Made by a program: the position numbers and the translations under genes | The notes under the pieces: generated by a model | The model's database searches: none | What the model saw: only the letters and a program-made list of their open reading frames with translations | Told to the model about the DNA's origin: nothing | Source: Petunia secreta | Lineage: Eukaryota; Streptophyta; Magnoliopsida; Solanales; Solanaceae | Direction of reading: 5' to 3' | Assembly (NCBI GenBank): GCA_029990175.1 | Contig: JARKIP010000022.1 | Location: 22,542,001 to 22,606,000, forward strand | DNA length: 64,000 nt | Shown here: one piece after another, positions 31,745 through 41,504 of the stretch | Layout: every line of letters starts with the position of its first letter | Numbering within the stretch: the first letter of the stretch is position 1

Positions 31745-32800
31745 TCAAAGCACAAAGGCCACCATCTTGATGACTTCCATAACTCCCAAATAGTGCTTCT
31801 CCCAGTGCCTATTTACTCTAAAACTCTTCCCATTGACATCATCCAAATCAAGGGCACCATAGGGAGAAACACCAACAAACTTGAACGAGCCACTCCATTT
31901 TGACTTTAACTTTCCCAGAAACAATTGGAGACGGGAATTAAACAACAATACAAGATCTCCTGCCTTAAATTCCCGATTCCATATCTTCTTATCATACATT
32001 ATCTTCATCCTCTCCTTATACAACAAGGAATTTTCATATGCGTTGAACCTCATTGAATCAAGTTTATTCAATGCATCCATTCTAGACATAGAGGTTAGCT
32101 CCCAATCTAAATTCAACTTTTTCAATACCCATAACGCCTTATACTCAAGCTCAATCGGGAGATGACAAGCCTTTCCAAACACCAATCGATAAGGAGACAT
32201 ACCTATTGGAGTCTTGTAAGCCGTTCTATAAGCCCAAAGTGCATCATCAAATTTCGTAGCCCAATCCTTCCAGTTGCCATTAACGATCTTTGCCAAGATT
32301 TGCTTTGTTTTTTGATTGGACACTTCAATTTGTCCACTAGTTTATGGATGATAAAGAGTTGCGACTTGGTGCATGACTCCATACTTCTTACATACCGAGT
32401 CAAATATTTTGTTGCAAAAGTGAGAGCCACCATCACTTATTATGGCTCTAGGAGTGCCAAAACGAGTGAAGATGCTCTTTTCAAGAATGTCGTGACACTT
32501 CTTGCTTCATTATTTGGTAAAGCCACCGCTTCTACCTATTTAGATACGTAGTCAATGGCCAACAAAATGTATTTCGGTCCACAAGAACAAACAAAAGGTC
32601 CCACAAAGTCGATGTCCCACACATTTAATAATTCAACTTCCATGATGGGCTTTTGGGGAATCTCATGCTTTCTTGATACTCCCCCGGCTCTTTGACACTT
32701 ATAACAATTTTTTACAAAAGCATGGGCATCTTTATAGATGGTTGGCCAATAGAACTCACACTCCATGATTTTTTAGGCAGTTCTAATGCCACCATGGTGC
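31745..32800 (-). pseudogene. pol: A1 integrase
   Basis: 32766-32536 holds the zinc region and first catalytic block (FYWPTIYKDAHAFVKNCYKC, WDIDFVGPF). The core continues in broken frames through about 32340. The clean C-terminal frame 32323-31745 holds WAYRTAYKTPIGMSPYRLVF, GKACHLPIELEYKA, FNSRLQLFLGKLKSKWSG and NRHWEKHYLG, a pattern specific for Athila integrases. Frame changes at about 32535 and 32330 separate the pieces. The enzyme would insert the element cDNA. It is inactive here. Confidence 0.88.
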
Positions 32801-33560
32801 CCACCATATTATGAAGATTGGAACCTATTAATGATTTCCCATTGTTCACTACCTGGAATACAACTCTAAATTATTTCATCCGCACAAACTCTAAAAAAGT
32901 AGGGCTCATACCAATAGTAATGACGAACATCCTTCATAAGCTTCTTTCTTTGATTGTACGAATAGTCATCAAGCAAATTACCAAAACAACAAATTTGCAA
33001 TTGTGTATACCAAGGTACTTCTTCCCAAGACACCGCAAGCACCCTCTCATCCGTAAAACTATCATTAATTCTCCATCTTCACGAGGTCTCCCCCTTCTTC
33101 CAATCTTGACAAGTGGTCTGCCACTTGATTCTCGGTACCATTTTTCTCATTCACCTCAACATCAAACTCTTGAAGTAATAGAATCCACCGAATCAAGCAG
33201 GGTTTGGAATTATTCTTAATAGAATCCACCGAATCAAGCAGGGTTTGGAATTATTCTTACTCATCAAATAACGAACAGCCGAGTGGTCAGTGTGCACAAC
33301 CACTTTAGACCCTATCAAATAAGCCCGAAATTTCGCAAATATAAACACTACTACTAAGAACTCTTCTTCGATGACCGTGTAATTCAATTGGGCACCATTC
33401 ATGGTTTTCTTGCACAACAGATAGGATGAAAAATCTTTTTAATCCTTTGACCCAACACAGCACCAAGGGCTACATCAATTGCATCATACATCAATTCAAA
33501 GGAATAGCCCTAATTCGGACTAATAATGATGGGCATGGTAGTAAGCCTTTCTTCTTTATT
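32801..33560 (-). pseudogene. pol: A1 RNase H domain
   Basis: 33417-33193 encodes the RNase H core (LNYTVIEEEFLVVVFIFAKF, VVVHTDHSAVRYLMSK). Between 32800 and 33190 the frame is broken. A 41-bp tandem duplication (33181-33262) repeats the end of the readable part and shifts the frame. Confidence 0.82.
33181..33262. repeat. 41-bp tandem duplication in A1 RNase H
   Basis: The unit GAATCCACCGAATCAAGCAG... starts at 33181 and again at 33222, with the same following bases. 41 bp is not a multiple of three, so it breaks the frame. Confidence 0.88.
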
Positions 33561-34460
33561 CTTCAAATGCTTTTTCACAATCATCATCAAACACAAATTT
33601 TGCCTCTTTTTCAAGAAACTTATAAAAAGGGTGAGCTATCTTTAATAAATCCTTGATGAACCTTCTATAAAAGCCCGTATGACCAAGGAAACTCCTCACT
33701 CCTTTGACGGTAGTAGGAGGTAGAAGCTTAGAAACCATATCTACCTTTGCTTGATCAACTTCAATCCCCCGTTTGGACGCTTTGTGTCATAGCACAATTC
33801 CTTCTTCCGCCAAGAATTTGCATTTCTCTAAATTGAGTACCAATTTGTTTCCTCAGACCTTTCAAGAACCAAATCAAGGTTTTGTAAACAATCATCAAAT
33901 GAATCTCCAACCATAGAGAAGTCATCCATGAATATGTCAAAAATTTTCAATCATATCATGAAACAAAGTAAACATGCACCATTGAAAGGTGGCGAGGGCA
34001 TTGCAAAGATCAAAGGGCATATTCTTAAAAGCAAATGTCCCATATGGACAAGTAGAGGTTGCCTTCTCTTGGTCCTCTACTTCAATTGATATTTGGTTGT
34101 ACCCGAAATACTCATCAAGAAAACAATAATATGCCTTTCCAGCCAACCTATCCAACATTTGGTCAATGAATGGAAGTAAAAAATGGTCCTTTCTTGTTGC
34201 ATTATGGAGCTTGCATTAATCCATGCAAGCTCTCCATCCAGACACGATCCTAGTGGAAATAGCATTGAACCAGTAATGCCATTCACTATAGGACAAAGGT
34301 ATTACAACACCCGCATCCAACCATTTTATAATCTCTTTCTTCATAACCTCCTGCATTGCCAGATTCAAACTCCTCTGATGCTTAACCGAGGACTTGGAAC
34401 CCTCTTCAAGAATAAATTTGTGAGTGCATACTCTCGATCAATACCTTGAATATCAGCCAA
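33561..34460 (-). pseudogene. pol: A1 reverse transcriptase
   Basis: 34158-33937 has the palm (MLDRLAGKAYYCFLDEYFGY, where motif A keeps an Asp), then PYGTFAFKNMPF. The catalytic YxDD equivalent reads FMDD near 33905-33930 in a shifted frame. The thumb/connection is at 33738-33556 (VRSFLGHTGFYRRFIKDL). It has several stops, for example near 34165 and 33780. Confidence 0.85.
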
Positions 34461-35470
34461 CGTACAACCAATAGCCTGAGTTCTCTTCTTCACAATTTGT
34501 AAAAGCTTCTCTTCTTGGGATTGGGCTAAGTAGGATGAAATGATTATAGTGAGAGTTGAGTTGGGACTGAGAGTTGAGTTGGGACCAAGGTAGGCATATC
34601 TCAAGTGACTCAGTAAAATTTTGAGTTTAAGAATGGGGGGTTCTTCTATGGATGGTTTAATGGGTGGAGTTTTTCGGTTCTCAAGGTCAAGGGAAATTTT
34701 CTTTAGGGAATATAGTTTAGTTCCAAATCCTTCAAATGTAAGAACACATTGTTTCACACTTTTTTCATCATCTACATCCATGTTGCACAACACGGATGCC
34801 ATTGTATGAAACTACTAACGCATCCACAACCTCATCAACATAAGAACATGATGCATCTTTAACTGGTTACTTCATTGATTTACACACATAAAATACCGCC
34901 TTCTCCCCATTGAATTGAAATATCAATCCCCCTTCTCCACATCACATAAGGCTCTTCCCATTGCTAAAAATAGACTTCCAAGAATAATTGGAACATCATA
35001 CTCAATGGCACAATCCAATATAACAAAATCCGCCAGAAAGATAAAATGATCTACCTTCACAAACACATTATCGACTACCCCCAATTGGCCTTTTCATGGA
35101 CCCATCGGTCATTTCTTGGTACGTTTCCTCCCAAATTTTTGTAAATGGAATAAAGACATAAGATTAATGCTTCCTCCCAAATCAAATAATACTTTTTTCA
35201 AAATGTCTCCCTCCTATGGTACATGGTATAGTGAAAGCACTAGGATCCTTCATTTTCATCAGTATAACATGAGACATAATGGAAATACATTGATGTGTGA
35301 CCTTAACGGCTTTAAACTCTCAAAACCTGTTCTTAGTCACAAAATCTTTCACTTTGCCACATTTCGCATTTTCCCTAAAGCATCATCCAATGGAAAGTTG
35401 AGGCAATTTTCTCCTACACCTTCTTGGCATGGTTGGCTTTACTCAATTATTCATTCCTCTAGGGGAAAGA
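34365..35470 (-). pseudogene. pol: A1 protease and protease-RT linker
   Basis: The protease active site appears as LFDLGGSINLMS near 35165-35190 (Athila proteases have DLGAS). It is followed by FVKVDHFIFLADFVILDC and VPIILGSLFLAMGRAL in the same region (35060-34960). The linker 34802-34365 holds EEPPILKLKILLSHLRYAYL and QEEKLLQIVKKRTQAIG, which is diagnostic for Athila. A 17-bp direct repeat near 34550-34585 adds NSTLSPNSTL. Confidence 0.82.
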
Positions 35471-37290
35471 TGGAGTAGGCTTTGGGAGAGTGGTTTTGGT
35501 AGGGATGGCTTCTTTGGATGGTGGAGCTTATTTGGTGGCTTTTTGTATAGTAGTCGGTATTGGGATGGAATTTCTTCTACATGGACATTTTGAGATTCTT
35601 CATCAACTTGCACATCATCCATATCATCTACTACACTTGGCATCACCTCCACCTCTTCTTCAGCTGCTTCAAGCACAATTTCATTTTCGTCACCTACCAT
35701 CTTGGGATCATCTCAAGTCTTTCCACTTCGAGTCATGATAGCCATTACTTGGTTTTTTACATTCCTCTTGAGATTCACTACCGTATTACTTGGTAATGCC
35801 CCTTAAGGTCTTTGACTCACTTGATGAGACAATAGACTATATTGGAATTCAAGCGACTTGATAGAAGTTGAATGTGATTTCACGGTTTGCTTGATATCCA
35901 TTATATCTCCTAAATTATCTTCTTGAAGCTTCAACATTTTCTCCATCATACCTTCCAACCTTGAACTTTTTGAGTTACTTGAGCTTTTGAGGCTCATTGG
36001 GATCTTTTTAACTGTCATGTTGATCTCTCCCTTGATCCAAGTCCATCAATGGTTGTTACCCCATTGGTTCCTTGTAGATTTTATGGCCTCTATTGGCCTT
36101 GAGCTTGATAGATTTTTTGATTATATAGAGGTCTTTGGCCTCGATAGTCATTGACATAATCAGCCTCCTTATCTTGTTCTTGCCCACCATGATTTGCATT
36201 GTGCCCTTCTTGGCCTTAAGGTGCAAAACCCATAGGTGCATAGCCCGGTGGAGCATAACCCATAGGATAGGGTTGATAAGAAAAATTGGGACCATGATGC
36301 ACCTCTTTGCGAGGCATGTCAATTGCATTCACTTGCTTGCTTGTAGGCTCTTAGTTTTGCTTCGATTGGCTCTTGGCAAGTAACTCAACCGTTATAACAA
36401 GTTGAGCCATTCTTTCTTCTTAAGATCAAATTGCCTTTTCCATAGCATCATTATTAGGGTCATGAATACTCGGCCTTCTTACTCTTTATTTTCATGCTCT
36501 TGATTGCTTTGTGACCTTGTTGATGATGTTGGTTGGTTGTTGAAAAGTACCCTCCATTATGCCGCCTTGGGCAACATCATTTATGGTTGTTTGGTAATTA
36601 TCATCAAGACCTCTATTAAAAGTCTCCACTAAAACTCTATGCGGAAAACCATGATCAGGACAAGAATGGATAAGCTTTAGGAACCTTTCCCAAGTCTTAT
36701 GCAATGGCTCACCTGCTTGTTGTTGAAAATAATATGTATTATCTCTCAAATCCACAAACTTTCCCTATAGAAAATATTCATTAAGAAAGACCTTTACCAA
36801 CTCATCCCAATTGTCAATACATTTTTTGGAGAACTATCCAACCAAGCCCTAGCATTCTCGTTTAGAGAAAATGGGAATAGCCTATGGCAGAAAGCATCAT
36901 CGGTCACTCCGGCATGTTTGTTAAGAGTGCGAATCTCCAGGAATTTTAGGAGGTGCTTGTTAGAATTCTCATATTCTTCTCCTCCAAACAACCCTCTATT
37001 GTCAAGTGAATTCATAGCGCCCGATGGTATTTGGAAGTTAGTCATGGCTCTAATGGGAGGAGACACAATGGCTCCGCAAAACCATCATCTTTCACAACTT
37101 CTCTTATTGTATTTTTATTGCTCTACCACCTTGTGCTTTAACATGAGCATTGGTTGTGCTCTATCTACATGCTCTCCGTCAAGTATTTTATCATTCTCAT
37201 CTACACCAACATCTTTCATATTTTCATTGTTTGGAGGAGGAGGTGGTGGGGGTGGTGGGTCTTCTCTTGTGGTTTAACCATACCTCCCAC
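35443..37290 (-). pseudogene. gag: A1 gag
   Basis: The N-terminal core is at 37066-36794 (HLLKFLEIRTLNKH, CHRLFPFSLNENARAWLDS) and 36755-36492 (FQQQAGEPLHKTWERFLKLI, SCPDHGFPHRVLVETFNRGL). These are the two typical blocks of Athila gag (FPFSL..RARAWL and E..WERF..LL..CPHHG). A coiled-coil-like segment follows at 36018-35803 (LEGMMEKMLKLQEDNL, HSTSIKSLEFQ), and a Glu/Val-rich linker at 35700-35443. Frameshifts separate all blocks. No clear zinc knuckle is visible. Confidence 0.85.
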
Positions 37291-37436
37291 ATTGTTTTGT
37301 AGAATTGCTTGCATTGGTGGAGTTTTCGTTAAATACCTACAAAGTCAAAGAAAACAAAAACCAAAAGTGAAAGAGGCTTGGATCAATCAAACTAACACAA
37401 GAAATTAAATTAATTCGACTAAATGGTCTAGCGAAG

Positions 37437-37454
37437 TCCCCGACAACAGCGCCA
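37437..37454 (-). other. A1 primer-binding site (tRNA-Asp)
   Basis: TGGCGCTGTTGTCGGGGA on the minus strand matches the tRNA-Asp primer site used by Athila elements (usual form TGGCGCCGTTGTCGGGGA). It lies five bases inside the LTR end. Confidence 0.88.
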
Positions 37455-37459
37455 ATTTA

Positions 37460-40092
37460 TGATGTATTCCTAATTAAGGATAGGGGTCACAAATATCCTA
37501 ATCGAAGTAGGGATCAGCGAGGACTTGTACGAGATGAGATTTAGTTGGAATTGTTCAAATTAACTTGTTTTAGTGAGTCAATGCTAGAATTGAAATTGGA
37601 TTTAGCTATGACTAAAGAAAGAGTAAATTAAGATTAGTTTTAATAATTAATATAAAGACTAGGACACTGATTTCCCCCTAACCCTCTAATATAATGGGTT
37701 TAGTTCTAAGCTCTAACACACTTTATGTCACCCAATGGATCTTGCTCACATATACCTATATCACCTTTTCAATGATGAATAAAGACTACCAACTCTTGTC
37801 CTTTCGGTACTAAGAGTTGGTGCTTTGAGTGCCACCAAATAATTCCAAGTAGGGAATACCCCTTTTGGTGTTCAACCCGTTAACCTAGGGTAAATGTGAC
37901 TCACCTACCCTTGTTACCCCGTCACTAGACTTCTCATTCCTAGAAATAGCGTTTCGGTATAAATTTAGTTGTTGCTCCCAAACGCACACGAAAGTATACG
38001 TGGTCGACAAGTAATAAAGTGATAAGATTGAGTATCGTTCCCACGAGGACTATTGTTCAGACTGAATCCTAGCAAACAATTTTCTAAAACTATTCAGCGA
38101 TCTTTTTCGATGATAATTTGTAATTTACTGACTAAGAAAACAATAATTAAAAGCAAGCAACTGAAATCAAGTATTCTAGAGCAATTCCTAAGTTGTTATC
38201 AATAAGAGAAAAATGGTCCAGAGTCAGAGCGACAAACAATCCAGTTGAGTATTTTCTAGTTAATTCTACTTCTCGATTTCCTAGATTGCTAACAGGTTAA
38301 TTATATTCGTAAAAGCCTGTCGATTCTTCACAAGTCGCAAGCTAATCTAACGCCTATATGTCTATGGAATTAAATCACATGCATGCATTAAGGAACTTTG
38401 TATTTAGTTGAGCAAGGCGAATAGGTATATGTCTATCCTACCTGCAAATCCATTCCCTGATGCCCAGGTTCACAATCAAGCCCTATTCTTTCTTATGTGT
38501 GTTTATAAGTTCCCTCTGTCGAGTTCAACTTGTACCGTAGATAGTGTTCAATTATCGGGCCCTAATAACCAAAAAATTAAGCTCAAGAAATAATAAACAA
38601 TCTATAGTGGTAAATCAATAGAAAGTAATCAACTTTCAAACATCAACCTTCATATAATTTCCCTAACTCTAGAACGAACAAACTATAGAATTAAAGAAAA
38701 GAATAAGAGAAAGAGAGAATGAACTTGTTTAGAAGACATCTAGGGTTCCTCTAGTCTCCTCCACGTCCAACCTCCCTAAGAAGACCTACTAATAATGTAT
38801 TTATAGTGTTTACAATGTAATAAAGTAATAATTTCAAAATCCTAAACTAATAAGGATAACTTAAATTCGAAACTTGAAAGCTGTTAGGCAAGCGTCGCAT
38901 GCGTAGTCGCATTTCCAAAACAGTAGCTTCAGGCGATTGCTCAAGCGGCGCATGCCAAATAGCACCTTGATGTTGCTATCTGTACTGAAGGCGTCGCTTG
39001 AAAGGCAACCTTCCATAGTCTGAAGCTTTGACAGATGTACAACTTGCATCATAGCCTTGCCTTCTAATACCATGTCCCACGTTTTGCTAAGTCCATCAAC
39101 TCTTTGCTCGTTTGTATCCATTCTTACTCTGTTTACACTCGTTCACGCCCTACAACCAATATTACAAAAAATAAGTGCAAAAACCATATGTATAACCTAA
39201 AAGGAATGAGTAAAGTACTCCAAATGCAAGGAAATATTAATGAAATATAGGCATATATCGCCAAATATCACTAGTACTAGAGGACTCAACATGAGTTGTA
39301 CACCTCAAGTTGTTGAAATCTAATCAATGATAGTGAAATAAAGTATATCTAAGTGTTCTAGAGCTTATTATGATATACCCAGTTGCTCATGTATTAGGAT
39401 TTAATCAGCACCCTAAAAGGTGATTTAGCTAATCAAGCTATGTAAGGATTAAGACAAATAAGTAATAGATAATGCATTGAAATAGTAATGGAAAGATGAT
39501 TGTTACAAAGTATGATGTTGTTCTTCACAACCCAAGAATGCTTGATAAGAAAGTAATGGAATATTCTTTATACCTTACTTCCTAAGTTGTGTAAAGTGAA
39601 GAATATGTTAAAAAACCTAAGTCTAGCTCTATATAGTCTTTTCCTAGACTAATTACAAAATTGCCATATGAAGGTTAGGCGAAGGCCCTTTTGGCAAAGG
39701 GCTGAGTTCTGGAGCTGGAGTAGGCGAATGGGTTGACGCCTCTTGGACATGGCCTGGCACCGTTTTCTGGAGTCGCATGAGAGGGGAGCCACCCTTCACA
39801 TTGGGCGACCACCTTTTCTTCTTTTTCAAAAGAGGGTAATGTGCAGCCTTAAGATATGGTCACCTCTTCTTCTCAACATCTTTTCCTTGATGGTGCAATG
39901 AGCGCCCACCCTTTGGATGAGCGGTCGCCTCTTCATCATTTTTTCCAGTTCATCAAATTATTTCAGAGGGCTGGGGCCTTTTAAGCTGCCCAATCGGTAA
40001 CTCAGCATGGTTCTCCATACAAGGAAAGGGCGGTCGCTCTTTGATCACCTGAAAACAAGAAAAATACATCAATTTTTCATATGGATTGATCA
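37460..40092 (-). repeat. A1 5' LTR, interrupted by a solo LTR
   Basis: The inner end TGATGTATTCC (+) at 37460 is fixed by the primer site. The outer end is proposed at GATTGATCA (40092), giving TGAT/ATCA termini. This is an inference since the 3' LTR is not available. Without the solo LTR (37970-39275 with one duplication) the LTR is about 1.3 kb. A TATA-like CTATATAGAG lies at 39631-39641 on the minus strand. GC boxes (39660-40060) lie upstream of it. Confidence 0.5.
37970..39270. repeat. Solo LTR (Athila-like) inside A1 5' LTR
   Basis: About 1.3 kb starting TGTTGCTCCCAAACGC and ending CGCCAAATATCA. It is flanked by TTAGT (37965-37969) and CTAGT (39271-39275), a target duplication with one mismatch. 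The opening, with GTATACGTGGTCG and the CCCACGAGGAC block, resembles the R-U5 part of Athila-type LTRs common in Solanaceae. A minus-strand TATA-like ACTATAAATAC near 38797-38808 suggests minus orientation. No internal region is present, so it arose by LTR-LTR recombination. Confidence 0.65.
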
Positions 40093-40149
40093 CTTTTGAA
40101 TTCAAAGACAAGTTTAAGCGAGTTAAAGTACGAAAAATTCTCACGCATC

Positions 40150-41190
40150 AATTGTACGGGTTGAAGCAGGCGCCTAGAGCATGGTATGAAAGCTTGTCTC
40201 GGTTCTTACTCAAAATAGATTTTACAATAGTTAAAATATACAACACTTTATTTTTGAGGAAAAAGGCAAGGACCAGCTTATAGTTCAAGTTTATGCTGAT
40301 GACATCATTTGTGGTGCAACTGATGAGAACCTATGTAAGGAATTCGCTGAACTGATGGGAAGCTAGTTTGAAATGAGCATGATGGGAGAATAGAATTTCT
40401 TTTTGGGTTTGCAGATCAAAAAACCTCAAGAAGAAACCATGATACATCAACAAAAATACATAAGGGATACTATTGAAGAAGTTTGATATGGAAGGAGCTA
40501 AGGAAATGACTGCTACAGTTGCTCGTGGAACAAAGCTGGACTTGGACGAAAGCAGTCCTTCCATAGATAAAACTAAGTATATAATAATCATTGGTTCTCT
40601 CCGCTATCTTACAGCTAGTCGTCCAGATATTGTCTACAGTGTGGGACTATGTCTATATTCCATTTCAAGCCTAAGAAGTCTTACTTGTCTGTTGTAAAAA
40701 GGATCTTAAGATATCTGCAAGAAACTCAAGACCTATGTTTGTGGTATCCTAGGGCTGGTACTTTTGAGTTGATTGGATTTGCAAATGCTGACTATACCGG
40801 TTATCTGGTGGATAGAAAGAGCACTTCAGGAATCGCACACATCCTAGGTCCTTATTTGGTTTTTTGGGCAACAAAGAAACAAAATTTAGTGGCCCTCCGC
40901 ACAACTGAAGCTGAACATGTCGTTGTTGCTTGTTGTTCTCAATTGTTCTGCATCAAACAACAACTGGATGACTTTGAAATTAAAAGTGGACTTGTGCCCA
41001 TTTTCAATGTCAATACAAGTGCAGCAAATATTGCCAAGAACCCAGTCCAACATAAGAGAACCAAGCATATTGACAATAGGCATCATTTTCTTAGAGATAA
41101 TGTTGAGAAAGGCCTAATAACTATGCATTCTTGCTTGATTGAGGATCAAATGGCCGAAATCTTCCCAAAGCATTGAATATGGTGCAGTTT
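40150..41190 (+). pseudogene. pol: C2 pol: RT C-terminal part and RNase H
   Basis: LYGLKQAPRAWYESLSRFLL starts the homology. The catalytic block reads VYADDIICGATDE near 40288-40320, with YxDD intact. Then come KKPQEETMIHQQKYI, LRYLTASRPDIVYSVGLC, and RNase H (FANADYTGYLVDRKSTSG, TEAEHVV, NPVQHKRTKHID), ending DQMAEIFPKH at 41176. Frameshifts near 40250, 40460 and 40690 and stops near 40365 and 40395 break it. It would copy and trim element RNA in an intact copy. Confidence 0.88.
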
Positions 41191-41504
41191 GAGAGAAACG
41201 GGTTGGAGCTGGGGATGGCCACAATACATGGATGGCCCTTTTCCTGATTCTCCCAATGTTTTTCTAGTAAAGTATCTTAAGTTCATTTGTTTGAATTTTG
41301 GTAGTATGGTCCATTCTAAATTTTGTATTGTAAATAGTACGCATGTTTAACTAAGTGTATTCTTTTAATTTTATCTAATGTGATCCCAGTAAAGTATTTG
41401 TTACGCAGAAGGAACTTTGGAAGGAACGAGGAACTATGTCCAGGTACACACTAATTTTGAATCTCATAAGTACGTGTTGTAATTAAATTTTCATATATAT
41501 GCAT
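41191..41504 (+). other. C2 post-pol spacer, left part
   Basis: Non-coding, AT-rich. It shows loose alignment with the C1 spacer (shared TGTCCAGGTAC block near 41438). It ends in TGCAT, the target duplication of the solo LTR. Confidence 0.55.

Larger units (their letters stand above)
24213..40092 (-). mobile_element. A1: Athila-type Ty3/gypsy element, interrupted and decayed
   Basis: A1 reads on the minus strand: 5' LTR ending at 37460, a tRNA-Asp primer site, gag, protease, RT, RNase H, integrase, a GC-box-rich non-coding stretch, and a downstream ORF. G3 sits inside that ORF and a solo LTR inside the 5' LTR. The tRNA-Asp primer site and the gag/integrase sequence type are hallmarks of the Athila clade. 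No 3' LTR is visible; it may have been lost or may lie beyond the G1 insertion. Every reading frame has stops and frameshifts, so the copy is old. Confidence 0.8.

Noticed and set aside
37460..37969. Treating this piece alone as a complete LTR
   Set aside because: The left end is set by the tRNA-Asp primer site, but the right end is the edge of a solo LTR with a near-perfect target duplication. The LTR continues after 39275 and contains its TATA-like box at 39631.
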